A stretch of 64,000 bases of DNA from positions 248,001 through 312,000 of the forward strand of contig JADJSK010000001.1 of NCBI GenBank assembly GCA_016711705.1, written 5' to 3'. Positions within the stretch are counted from its first letter, which is position 1; every line of letters starts with the position of its first letter. The notes under the pieces were generated by a model that did no database searches, was not told where the DNA came from, and saw nothing but the letters and a program-made list of their open reading frames with translations. Origin of the DNA: Candidatus Brachybacter algidus. Lineage in GTDB: Bacteria; Bacteroidota; Bacteroidia; Chitinophagales; Saprospiraceae. Both the position numbers and the translations under genes were made by a program. This document shows, one piece after another, positions 27,799 to 35,927 of this stretch.

Positions 27799-27999
27799 AT
27801 GGCCAGATCCAATAGAAAAAGTCACTCAAAAAGTGGCAGTACAAGAAGAACATCAAGTTTTAGTCAGGGAGGCCCTCAGGATGTCAAGCTTACCAAAGAA
27901 CAATTAGCTGAGGATGCTAAAGATCAGAAGAAGTTCTACATGATCCTCGGATTTTTGACATTAGTTGTCCTGTTTATTATTTATATGCTATATTTCTGA
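27799..27999 (+). CDS. Small membrane protein, hypothetical
   Basis: 66 residues from ATG 27799 (an in-frame TTG 30 nt upstream is unlikely). A basic, Ser-rich N-terminus (MARSNRKSHSKSGSTRR) precedes a KLTKEQLAEDAKDQKKF stretch and one C-terminal membrane helix (FYMILGFLTLVVLFIIYMLYF). Tail-anchored topology with the polar part in the cytoplasm is likely. No family recognised. It ends 20 nt before a strong terminator. Confidence 0.65.
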   Translation: MARSNRKSHSKSGSTRRTSSFSQGGPQDVKLTKEQLAEDAKDQKKFYMILGFLTLVVLFIIYMLYF

Positions 28000-28018
28000 T
28001 AAGACAAACATAAGCAAT

Positions 28019-28058
28019 CAAAAAAAGCTATTGATCCAATTGACCAATAGCTTTTTTT
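28019..28058. terminator. Bidirectional rho-independent terminator
   Basis: AAAAAAGCTATTG pairs perfectly with CAATAGCTTTTTT around an 11-nt loop. A-tract and T-tract on the two sides make it work in both directions, serving the genes ending at 27999 (plus) and 28277 (minus). Confidence 0.9.
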
Positions 28059-28119
28059 ATAATTATCTTTTAAAGTCTTGAATTGCTTATAAAATTGGAA
28101 ATCAATTAACTAGATATAT

Positions 28120-28205
28120 AATATCTAAATATCTAACTCTCAAATATCTGCCTAACACAATAATCGGAGTTTCATTCTAATTTCTAATTTCTAATTTCTA
28201 ATTTT
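28120..28205. repeat. TATCTAA and TTCTAATTTC phrase repeats
   Basis: Units of ATATCTAAATATCTAACTC (28120-28145) and four TTCTAATTTC-type copies (28171-28205) in a 277-bp convergent spacer. No gene is seen here. Confidence 0.65.
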
Positions 28206-28276
28206 AATCTGTGTAATATCAAATTCCCTAAATAACAATAATTGCTCCGAACCCAAAGATTAAAATCCAGGTTTGA

Positions 28277-29611
28277 TTACTCAAATTTCCTTTTCAGGAA
28301 CCAAAGATCATCGTTCAAGTTAAATCCAATCTGTAGTTTGTAAAATTGTTCCGAGAAACTACTACCATAAGTTTTCTTGCCCATTTCCAACCCAATATTT
28401 ACATGAGATATTTGTCTGTTGACAAAGACCGGAAAGCCAAAACCTATAGTTCCTGAGACAACTTTTGCTTGAGATCCATCGATTGTAAGAGGCATTGTAC
28501 CTGTCCTGAAACCAGCACGGTACTTAGATCTTTTCAAGAAGGAAGTATAAGAATTTGGTTCAGGGCACCATTCGCCACCGACTTTAAATACACCAGAATT
28601 TTTATAATTTGCATCCAAACCTGCCACAGCGTATTCGTCGAAAAGCTGCGCGTCATAGTTGATATTTATCTTCCATTTCGAGCCATCTTGATATGAAATT
28701 CCTGCTCCGTATGCGCTATTATAATTATTCTTAGAGATCTTTCCGCTTACATTGCTGATGGTATCACTTAAGGATAAGCCAAGTTGGTTACTGTAGACAT
28801 AGTCTAGTTGAGAGATGTTGGTCTTTACTTTTGAAAGTGGTTGGAACGATGCACCAAAGGTCAACTTCTTCTCTTTATCGTAATCTGTCTTTTTTCCATT
28901 AGTTATAGGATTAAATGAATGGACATACATAGCTGAAAAATCAAATAGAAATCCTTTTGTATAAACTTCAGACTCTAAAGCAGTTATATTGCTTAACTGA
29001 GCTGAGACATCAGAAAAACCAATTTCCTTTTTGCGTTCTATCTTTCCAAAAATATATTGTGCACCGATTCCCAAAGAGAAATTCTTGTAAGACAAACCGT
29101 TGTTGTAAAATAATTTGTATATCCCACCGCTGCCAACTTGTGAATTCAGGATATTTCCTGCTTCAGGATCGGTGGTCTTAAATTGGTAATTATAGGATAC
29201 CTGACTATAAGGCGCTAAACCAAGACCCATTCCCCAATGTATTTTTTTAACCTTCTTTTCCATCAATTCATTGTAAGGACTGAATATTGGAAAGGCGAGT
29301 GATAAATGACTTAGTTGTCCGCTAAAAAATGAATAGTTGGAAAATTCATTAGTTAAAGTTGAATACTTGCCATTTAACCCAACCTCAAACGATGTTGACT
29401 GCAGAAAAGAATAAGAAGCAGGATTGGATAAATTGACATGATAACGATCGGTAAACGTATTGTTTGCCCAGCCTGTGGTAAAAACAGCAGTTTGGTCATT
29501 GTCCAGGAAATCACCCATCCCGAAGTTGGAGATTGGGTTGTGTAGCTGCTGTGCATTCAATCCACCGATTAAGGCGATGGTTAAAATAGTGATGAATATC
29601 TTTCTAAGCAT
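28277..29611 (-). CDS. Outer-membrane beta-barrel protein downstream of coaX
   Basis: 444 residues with a signal peptide ending GGLNAQ (residue 20). The mature sequence opens with NPISNFGMGDF and NLSNPASYSFLQ, a FadL/PorV-like start, followed by many amphipathic strands ending in an LQIGFNLNDDLWFLKR-like final strand. Barrel proteins of this kind next to coaX are common in Bacteroidota, and their function is unknown. It overlaps the coaX stop by 8 nt, so the two are translationally coupled. Confidence 0.78.
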   Translation of the reverse strand: MLRKIFITILTIALIGGLNAQQLHNPISNFGMGDFLDNDQTAVFTTGWANNTFTDRYHVNLSNPASYSFLQSTSFEVGLNGKYSTLTNEFSNYSFFSGQLSHLSLAFPIFSPYNELMEKKVKKIHWGMGLGLAPYSQVSYNYQFKTTDPEAGNILNSQVGSGGIYKLFYNNGLSYKNFSLGIGAQYIFGKIERKKEIGFSDVSAQLSNITALESEVYTKGFLFDFSAMYVHSFNPITNGKKTDYDKEKKLTFGASFQPLSKVKTNISQLDYVYSNQLGLSLSDTISNVSGKISKNNYNSAYGAGISYQDGSKWKININYDAQLFDEYAVAGLDANYKNSGVFKVGGEWCPEPNSYTSFLKRSKYRAGFRTGTMPLTIDGSQAKVVSGTIGFGFPVFVNRQISHVNIGLEMGKKTYGSSFSEQFYKLQIGFNLNDDLWFLKRKFE

Positions 29612-30320
29612 TTGTTTTTAATATTTCATTAAGACCTTCCAATACAAGGTCAGGTTTAATAACGTACGAATCTTTCAAAAAGTGGCTCACCAGGACAGAA
29701 TTACCTCCTGCGAGTATTATTTTTAACGGAGAGAACATCTCCATGTATTTTGCACGATAGTATTCAACTTCAGCTACGATGCCATGAATGGCACCATTTC
29801 TCAATGCCTGTTCTGTGTCCATGCCATATAAGCTGAATTCACCATCTGTGGCAGTAAGTGGTAATTGATCTGTATAGTTGTGCAGTGCTTGCAGTCTCAT
29901 CTTCAATCCTGGAGATATATTACCACCAAGAAACTCACCTTTGACATTGATAAAATTGATGGTCATGGCTGTTCCAAAATCAATAACTACATTATTAGCA
30001 AAAGGAAAGGCGAAATGTGCACCAATTACACCCGCCAAACGATCTTTTCCTAGTGTTTTGGGTGTTCTGTATTTATTCTTTATTGGAATTGGCGTATTTT
30101 CATCCAGTATAATAGTCTTTCTTGCATGCAAATAAGCTATATTCTCAGGAGTAAGTGTTCTTGTTGCGCAGATAATACTGGAAGTGATTTTGTTTTCGGT
30201 GCAGATCTCATCGATATCCATAGATGTTAGGTGCTCTCTGACGATCACTTTCATTAGATCACCTTCTTGAAAAACACCATATTTTACCCGGCTATTACCG
30301 GCATCTATTGCTAATTCCAT
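29604..30320 (-). CDS. coaX: Type III pantothenate kinase
   Basis: 238 residues. The ASKHA phosphate-1 motif LAIDAGNSRVKYG is at the N-terminus; GKDRLAGVIGAHFAF and VIDFGTAMTINF (phosphate-2 region with the catalytic Asp) and GGNISPGLKMR follow, all typical of CoaX. It phosphorylates pantothenate, the first step of CoA synthesis; coaE (last step) is encoded at 33.6 kb. It begins 8 nt after the purH stop, so purH-coaX-barrel protein form an operon. Confidence 0.94.
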   Translation of the reverse strand: MELAIDAGNSRVKYGVFQEGDLMKVIVREHLTSMDIDEICTENKITSSIICATRTLTPENIAYLHARKTIILDENTPIPIKNKYRTPKTLGKDRLAGVIGAHFAFPFANNVVIDFGTAMTINFINVKGEFLGGNISPGLKMRLQALHNYTDQLPLTATDGEFSLYGMDTEQALRNGAIHGIVAEVEYYRAKYMEMFSPLKIILAGGNSVLVSHFLKDSYVIKPDLVLEGLNEILKTNA

Positions 30321-30328
30321 CGTTATAC

Positions 30329-31828
30329 TTAGTGTTTGAAGTGTCTTATTCCCGTGAAATACATTGCCATACCATGATCATCACAATACACAATTGAATC
30401 ATTGTCTTTAACTGAACCTCCCGGCTGGACTATATATCTTATGCCTGCATTGTAAGCGATCTCCACACTGTCAGCAAATGGAAAGAACGCATCCGAAGCA
30501 AGAACTGATGAATCCAAATCGAATCCCATTCTTTTTGCTTTTTCAATTGCTTGATTAAGAGCATCAACTCTGGATGTCTGGCCCAATCCGGCACCGATCA
30601 TTTGTTGGTTTTTGACGATTGCAATAGCATTAGATTTCAGGTGTTTAACACACTTTAAACTAAATATTAAATCATCAGATTGTGACGCTGGTATGGTTGC
30701 TTTGGTGACCTGTTGCAAGGATTCATCTTCAGCTTTATGGTTATCCATACTTTGTGAAAGGTGACCTCCAAGAATATATTTTCTTTGCTCCGGGCTTACT
30801 TCAAAAGTGCTCAAATGAAGGATAATTCTGTTTTTCTTTTTACTTAACTTTTCGATAACACCTTCACCAAATGAAGGGGCTATCAGCACTTCGTAAAATA
30901 TTTCATCTATAGCATCAGCTGTTTCTCCATCAATCATCTTATTGCTGATGATTATACCACCGAAAGCTGAGGTAGGATCACATGCTAAGGCTGCATCCCA
31001 GGCATTTTTGACTGAATCCCTTGTAGCTACACCACATGGATTTGTATGTTTTATGATTGCGAATGTTGGATCGTTACTTTTAAATTCACTAATTAGAGCT
31101 ATTGCTCCATCTATATCCACAAGGTTATTGTAAGAAATCTCTTTACCACTTATCTGTCTGAAAATATCATCCAGATTTCCTATAAATGAGGCCTTTTGAT
31201 GCGGGTTTTCACCATATCTCAGGTGCTTGGCTTGCCCTACTTTTTCTGCAAAATAATATGAAATGGCTGTATCATAGTGAGCTGTGACCATAAAACTCTC
31301 ATAAGCCAATTGAATCCTTTGTTCAATAGAAGTAGATCCATTATTTTCTTTAAGCCAACCAGCAACAATGGGATATTGGCTTTGCTTACTGATTACTGTT
31401 ACTGAAGCATGGTTTTTGGATGCTGCTCTAAGTAAAGAAACACCGCCAATATCAATTTTCTCTATGATAAGGGCGACGTCAGAGGTTTGCTTCAATGTTT
31501 CTTCAAATGGATAAAGATCTACTACGACCAGGTCGATTTGGGGTAAATTATGAGTTTGTAACTGACCAAGATGGTCATCATTTCTTCGTGCCAAAATACC
31601 TGCAAAAACTGCAGGGTGTAAAGTTTTAACTCTCCCATCGAGCATAGCAGGGAATCCTGTCAGATCTTCCACCAATGTTACTTCAATTCCCAGGTTTTTG
31701 ATAAAATCATAAGTTCCTCCTGTTGAATAGATCTTAACCTGATGATTATGGAGCTCTTTGACAAGAATGTCAAGCCCAGATTTGTCATAGACAGAGATTA
31801 AAGCTGATGTAATAGGAATATTGCTCAT
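30329..31828 (-). CDS. purH: Bifunctional AICAR formyltransferase / IMP cyclohydrolase
   Basis: 499 residues from ATG 31828 (a TTG 9 nt upstream is a weaker start). The N-terminal MGS-like cyclohydrolase domain has ALISVYDKSGL, YSTGGTYDFI, DGRVKTLHPAVFAGIL and DIGGVSLLRAASKNH; the C-terminal formyltransferase has AIIKHTNPCGVA, SAFGGIIISN, LKSNAIAIVK and ASDAFFPFADS. It carries out the last two steps to IMP. First gene of the purH-coaX operon. Confidence 0.96.
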   Translation of the reverse strand: MSNIPITSALISVYDKSGLDILVKELHNHQVKIYSTGGTYDFIKNLGIEVTLVEDLTGFPAMLDGRVKTLHPAVFAGILARRNDDHLGQLQTHNLPQIDLVVVDLYPFEETLKQTSDVALIIEKIDIGGVSLLRAASKNHASVTVISKQSQYPIVAGWLKENNGSTSIEQRIQLAYESFMVTAHYDTAISYYFAEKVGQAKHLRYGENPHQKASFIGNLDDIFRQISGKEISYNNLVDIDGAIALISEFKSNDPTFAIIKHTNPCGVATRDSVKNAWDAALACDPTSAFGGIIISNKMIDGETADAIDEIFYEVLIAPSFGEGVIEKLSKKKNRIILHLSTFEVSPEQRKYILGGHLSQSMDNHKAEDESLQQVTKATIPASQSDDLIFSLKCVKHLKSNAIAIVKNQQMIGAGLGQTSRVDALNQAIEKAKRMGFDLDSSVLASDAFFPFADSVEIAYNAGIRYIVQPGGSVKDNDSIVYCDDHGMAMYFTGIRHFKH

Positions 31829-31846
31829 TTTATTCAAATAAGGCGC

Positions 31847-31854
31847 AAAAGTAC
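31847..31854 (-). promoter_or_regulatory. -7 element (TACTTTTG) of purH
   Basis: TAnnTTTG match on the minus strand, 18 nt before the purH ATG. It faces the CDF gene promoter in a 98-bp divergent region. Confidence 0.45.
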
Positions 31855-31911
31855 ATAATTCTCTCGTAACACATTTTTATTTTTCTTATTTTAAAAGGTC
31901 TTGATATATTA

Positions 31912-31919
31912 TACCTTTG
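31912..31919 (+). promoter_or_regulatory. -7 element (TACCTTTG) of the CDF transporter gene
   Basis: TAnnTTTG match with the ATG only 8 nt after its last base, implying a nearly leaderless mRNA. At the -33 distance there is TTTT (31889-31892), a one-base deviation from TTTG. Confidence 0.5.
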
Positions 31920-31926
31920 CTTCGAA

Positions 31927-32847
31927 ATGAATAGCATAGATCAAACTAAAACGACAGATACCGCCAATCTATGGATGATAGGTATGTCTACCATGAAAAG
32001 CTCCATGCTTTTGAGTTTGGTTATGGCTATTATAAAAGGTGTAGCTGGTATATTTGGCAATTCATATGCGCTCGTAGCAGATGCACTGGAATCAGTATCT
32101 GATGTGATTAGCTCCTTGCTTGTATGGTTGGGGTTGAAGTATGCATCCAAACCACCAGATGAAGGGCATCCATTTGGTCATGGAAGGGCGGAGCCATTAG
32201 TTACTTTTGTCGTCGTGGGATTTCTTATCTTGACAGCAGGTGTTATAATTTATCAAAGTATCATCAATATTATGACACCGCATAAATTACCTGCACATTT
32301 TACATTGATCATTCTTGGGATTGTAATAATTGCAAAAGAATTGATGTACCGTTGGGTAATTAAAAAAAGTAATTCTACTAATAGTACGGCATTAAAAGCA
32401 GATGCTCAGCATCATAGGAGTGATGCGATCACTAGCCTTTCTGCATTTGTGGGCATAAGTATTGCCATCTATTTGGGTCCCGGTTATGAAGCAGCAGATG
32501 ATTGGGCGGCATTAATAGCTGCCTTCGTCATTCTTTACAATAGCTTTATGATCTTTAAGCCTGCCTGGGGCGAGATCATGGATGAGCAAAATCACAGTGA
32601 ATTGATACAAAAAATCAAGGTCTGTGCTCTGGAGATCGAAGGTGTTAAAGATACAGAAAAGTGCTATGTAAGGAAGGCGGGAATTAATTACTTGATCGAC
32701 CTTCATCTGGAAGTGGATGGTTCTATTTCTGTGTTCGATGGCCATGAGATAGCCCATAGGGTAGAGGATAAGTTGAAATCCTGTGGATGGGGTATTATTT
32801 ATGTTTCGATGCATGTGGAACCCGTCAGGACGAATGTTGAATGTTGA
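31927..32847 (+). CDS. Cation diffusion facilitator (zinc/iron-type efflux)
   Basis: 306 residues with six membrane helices. Metal site motifs ALVADALESVSDV (helix 2) and HHRSDAITSL (helix 5), the HPFGHGRAEP loop, and a C-terminal cytoplasmic ferredoxin-like domain with GIIYVSMHVEP define a CDF transporter. It exports divalent cations (Zn, Fe, Mn or Co) in exchange for protons. The HxxxD arrangement in helix 5 and D-x-x-x-D in helix 2 fit the Zn/Fe-type, but metal choice cannot be decided by sequence alone. Confidence 0.94.
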   Translation: MNSIDQTKTTDTANLWMIGMSTMKSSMLLSLVMAIIKGVAGIFGNSYALVADALESVSDVISSLLVWLGLKYASKPPDEGHPFGHGRAEPLVTFVVVGFLILTAGVIIYQSIINIMTPHKLPAHFTLIILGIVIIAKELMYRWVIKKSNSTNSTALKADAQHHRSDAITSLSAFVGISIAIYLGPGYEAADDWAALIAAFVILYNSFMIFKPAWGEIMDEQNHSELIQKIKVCALEIEGVKDTEKCYVRKAGINYLIDLHLEVDGSISVFDGHEIAHRVEDKLKSCGWGIIYVSMHVEPVRTNVEC

Positions 32848-33010
32848 ATGGAGCGAAGATAATTCGAATGAACAATGATTTATGAACAATGAATAATGAG
32901 AGTGAACAATCAAATAACAACGAGCATTGTACCGAAATTTATAAAATACAGTTTTTTATTACCCATTACCCATTACCCCATCATTAATCACTCATAATTT
33001 AATCGCATAA
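32848..33010. repeat. Phrase repeats GAACAATGAATAATGA and ATTACCCATTACCC
   Basis: The spacer between the CDF gene and yigZ holds degenerate (TGAACAATGA)n from 32869-32910 and (ATTACCC)n at 32958-32982. It has no promoter match close to the yigZ start. Confidence 0.65.
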
Positions 33011-33643
33011 ATGTCCTACACGATCAATACTCATTCTGAAGAAGAGCTAAAAATAAAGGCAAGTAAATTCATTGCTGAAATATTTCCTGTGAAGAATATT
33101 GAGGAAGTAAATCATTTTCTGAATCAGGTGAAAGAAATGCATCCAAAGGCCAATCATCATTGTTGGGCCTATAAATTAGGTGTTCCTATGGAAACATACA
33201 GAGCGAATGATGACGGTGAACCATCAGGAACTGCCGGAAAGCCAATATTGGGGCAATTGGATGCATTTGATGTGACAAATATTCTTTGTGTTGTAACCAG
33301 ATATTTTGGGGGAACGTTATTAGGTACGGGAGGATTAATCAAGGCTTATAAGGAATCTACAAAGGAGGTTTTATCAAAAGCTGAACTCATCGAAGTAAAA
33401 CCGATATATAAAGTCAGGGTCGAATTTAATTTTGAACAAATACCTATGATCATGGAAGCAGCAAAAAGATTTCCAGGAATAATTGAAGAAAAAGACCTTG
33501 CAACTAATCCATTTTTAATACTTTCAACTGAATCGGAGAATTTGGATCATTTGATAAATGTGTTTAAAAGTCAGGTGCTAGGTATTGAGGTCGATCATGC
33601 TTCGGGTTTGGAAGAATATGGTTTTACAATTGAAAAGATCTAG
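33011..33643 (+). CDS. yigZ: YigZ/IMPACT family protein
   Basis: 210 residues. SKFIAEIFPVKNIEE, NHHCWAYKLG, ANDDGEPSGTAGKPIL and VTRYFGGTLLGTGGLIKAY are the UPF0029/IMPACT signature; a smaller C-terminal DUF1949 domain follows. The family is widely conserved and its bacterial role is not well defined, possibly in translation or stress response. Its stop is 1 nt before the coaE ATG, so they are co-transcribed. Confidence 0.93.
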   Translation: MSYTINTHSEEELKIKASKFIAEIFPVKNIEEVNHFLNQVKEMHPKANHHCWAYKLGVPMETYRANDDGEPSGTAGKPILGQLDAFDVTNILCVVTRYFGGTLLGTGGLIKAYKESTKEVLSKAELIEVKPIYKVRVEFNFEQIPMIMEAAKRFPGIIEEKDLATNPFLILSTESENLDHLINVFKSQVLGIEVDHASGLEEYGFTIEKI

Positions 33644-33644
33644 C

Positions 33645-34229
33645 ATGTTAAAAGTAGGAATAACAGGTGGGATAGCGAGCGGAAAGTCAGTGGTTTGTCA
33701 GATCTTCGAGGTAATTGGTATTCCAGTATATTACGCAGATATCCGCGCCAAAGTACTTATTAATGAGGATGAAAATATCCGACAGGCAATTATTGAACTA
33801 CTTGGTGTAGAGGCTTACAGAATTGATGGTTCTTATAATACGACCTATGTTTCTTCTATTGTATTTTCAAATTCTGAAAAGCTCAAAGCACTTAATCAAA
33901 TTGTTCATCCAAAAGTTAAAAGAGATTATAGCATTTGGCACGAATGTCAGGATGCACCATATACTTTGCATGAATCAGCATTGATTATCGAAGGCGGATT
34001 CTACAAGTTGATGGATAAGATCATAGTGGTTGCCGCTCCGGAAGAGCTACGAATCAATCGGATCGTATTAAGAGATAGGGTCTCAGAGGAAGTCGCGATT
34101 AGCAAGATTAGAAGTCAGATGCCTGAAGAAGAAAAATTGAAGTATGCAGATTATATAATCAACAATAATGAGTTAAGTTTATTGGTGGAGCAATGTATGG
34201 ATATTCATTCAAGATTGTTATTTATTTAG
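33645..34229 (+). CDS. coaE: Dephospho-CoA kinase
   Basis: 194 residues from ATG 33645, which gives the usual start MLKVGITGGIASGKS with the P-loop at residues 8-15. A longer in-frame extension overlapping yigZ is not part of the family. Other motifs: YYADIRAKVLI, LNQIVHPKV, and RIVLRDRVS. It phosphorylates dephospho-CoA at the 3'-OH, the last step of CoA synthesis. Converges on the DUF3667 gene with a 4-nt gap. Confidence 0.95.
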   Translation: MLKVGITGGIASGKSVVCQIFEVIGIPVYYADIRAKVLINEDENIRQAIIELLGVEAYRIDGSYNTTYVSSIVFSNSEKLKALNQIVHPKVKRDYSIWHECQDAPYTLHESALIIEGGFYKLMDKIIVVAAPEELRINRIVLRDRVSEEVAISKIRSQMPEEEKLKYADYIINNNELSLLVEQCMDIHSRLLFI

Positions 34230-34233
34230 TTGT

Positions 34234-35025
34234 TCAATTTTGAAAATAAAAGTTTCCATCTATTTCAAAATTACCTGTTTTAATATATTTATAAATAAAT
34301 AATATTGAGATCACTACTAATAGATAAAATATTATAACTATGATATACATCAAGACTATCCTCCATACAAATCCGAGCCTTGTGTACTTAGCTGAAAGTG
34401 CTTTATAATAAGTCCAGGCAGGAAGTAAAACCTGAATATATGATAATAAGGGTATTATTGAATAATCTAAGATGTTTTTTATAGCTGTAGGAAAAAGAGA
34501 TAGTAGGGTTTGGACCAAACTTATAAATACCATACCACAGAACAAAAATCCTGCTATAATGGTATGTTCCGCAAAGTTTAATTTATTTTTTCGAAAAATA
34601 ATATAGCCACAAAAAGAAATAAGAGGTATGAATAATAATATGAACACCTTAGTATTACTTTTTAAGAAACCACCTACTTCATTCATTCCATTACTTGTTT
34701 TAAGCTCCATTCCTGTATAAGCGAGGAAGTAGTGTAAAACCAGTAAATTCAAACCCAACATTAATAGAGATAAATAAAAAACATTATAATAAATTATTCT
34801 TTTACCTGAAATGTAATCTGTGGCAGCTTTTCCTGTTCTGAAAATCGATTCTTTTATTGTAAAATAAATTCCTTTTTCTAGGTGCCAGACTCCATGGATT
34901 AAATCGTGAGTAATAAAATGTTTTAAAGTTATACGGTGAATATCAGATTTTTGTCCGCAGTTAGAGCAAAATTTCCCTATTAGGATGTGACCGCAATTTA
35001 GGCAATTGTGTTGTTGAGCAGACAT
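34234..35025 (-). CDS. DUF3667 zinc-ribbon membrane protein
   Basis: 263 residues. The N-terminus has a zinc ribbon with CLNCG (Cys8, Cys11) and CSNCGQ (Cys20, Cys23), then LKHFITHDLIHGVWHLEKG and a TGKAATDYISGKRI segment characteristic of DUF3667, and about five membrane helices. The zinc ribbon lies in the cytoplasm. The family is widespread in Bacteroidota and uncharacterised. Its stop is 4 nt from the convergent coaE stop. Confidence 0.88.
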   Translation of the reverse strand: MSAQQHNCLNCGHILIGKFCSNCGQKSDIHRITLKHFITHDLIHGVWHLEKGIYFTIKESIFRTGKAATDYISGKRIIYYNVFYLSLLMLGLNLLVLHYFLAYTGMELKTSNGMNEVGGFLKSNTKVFILLFIPLISFCGYIIFRKNKLNFAEHTIIAGFLFCGMVFISLVQTLLSLFPTAIKNILDYSIIPLLSYIQVLLPAWTYYKALSAKYTRLGFVWRIVLMYIIVIIFYLLVVISILFIYKYIKTGNFEIDGNFYFQN

Positions 35026-35338
35026 ATCTTAGTTTAGTTTTTGATCAAACTAAGGTAATGAAAAATTTGGATGTGAGAAAGGCAGGAAGAATTGAAAATG
35101 GAAAATGGAAAATTGAAAATGGGGCGAAGAAGGCAAGGTATTGTATGAAGTCAGGTTTACGCGATGGAGTTTGAGGCTGATTAATGGCTGATGGCTATTG
35201 GCTGATAGCTGATTGCTTTGATGTGGAATCGAAAAAGTAATTATTCATAGGGAATTTGAAAAGTGAAAAGATCTGTACTGATGGAACCCTAAATATAATT
35301 CTGGACTTACCCATTACCCATTACCCATTACCCATTCC
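35026..35338. other. Intergenic repeat region
   Basis: About 310 bp between the DUF3667 start and the riboflavin synthase stop. It contains copy 2 of the dispersed repeat (35069-35255) and a (CCCATTA)n stretch at 35308-35336. No gene is seen. Confidence 0.65.
35069..35255. repeat. Dispersed intergenic repeat, copy 2
   Basis: Matches 2905-3050 in block order: GGATGTGAG, ATTGAAAATGGGGCGAAG, GAAGTCAGGTTTACG, GGCTGATGGCT, GATGTGGAATCG. Here the GAAAATGGAAAATG and GGCTGATGGC units are further expanded, showing slippage within the element. Confidence 0.6.
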
Positions 35339-35926
35339 TCATCTGCGGCTCGTCATCATCCTTTCTACATATTTCCCGATGATGTCAAATTCAAGATTTA
35401 CTTTGTCGCCAACAGATAGTTGATGCAGATTGGTGTGCATCCAGGTATGTGGGATAATTGCTACAGTAAACAATGATGGAAAAGCATCGACTATAGTAAG
35501 ACTTATACCATTCATGCAGATGCTGCCTTTATCGACAATATTTTTATTAAACTGATCTTTGATTTTAACAGAAATCAAGATTGAACCATCATTGTGATCT
35601 ATTGATTCAACAATTCCGGTATCGTCTACATGACCTTGAACAATATGACCATCTAACCTTCCATTCATCATCATTGCTCGTTCAAGATTGACCACTTTCT
35701 CTGCCTGCCAGTTTATATTGGTTGTTTCCAGTGTAGTATCAATGGCGGTAACAGTATATTTCTCATCATTAAGTGATGTAATAGTAAGACATACGCCATC
35801 ATGGCTAACACTCTCTCCAATTTTCAATTCATTGGTGAAAGAACATTCAAGCGTATAATGATTCTTATCTCCTTCTTTCTGAACTTCGATGACCTTTCCG
35901 GTCGATTCAATAATTCCGGTAAACAT
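35339..35926 (-). CDS. ribE: Riboflavin synthase, alpha subunit
   Basis: 195 residues with two lumazine-binding repeats: MFTGIIESTGKV at the start, GESVSHDGVCLTI in the first repeat, GHIVQGHVDDTG at the repeat junction, and GSICMNGISLTI in the second. It joins two dimethylribityllumazines to make riboflavin. It starts 1 nt after the stop of the large secreted T9SS protein gene, an odd but clear operon; the rest of the rib genes are not in this window. Confidence 0.95.
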   Translation of the reverse strand: MFTGIIESTGKVIEVQKEGDKNHYTLECSFTNELKIGESVSHDGVCLTITSLNDEKYTVTAIDTTLETTNINWQAEKVVNLERAMMMNGRLDGHIVQGHVDDTGIVESIDHNDGSILISVKIKDQFNKNIVDKGSICMNGISLTIVDAFPSLFTVAIIPHTWMHTNLHQLSVGDKVNLEFDIIGKYVERMMTSRR

Positions 35927-35927
35927 A

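Noticed and set aside
32512..32913. 133-codon minus-strand ORF over the CDF gene end
   Set aside because: Antisense shadow of the CDF gene extending into phrase repeats.
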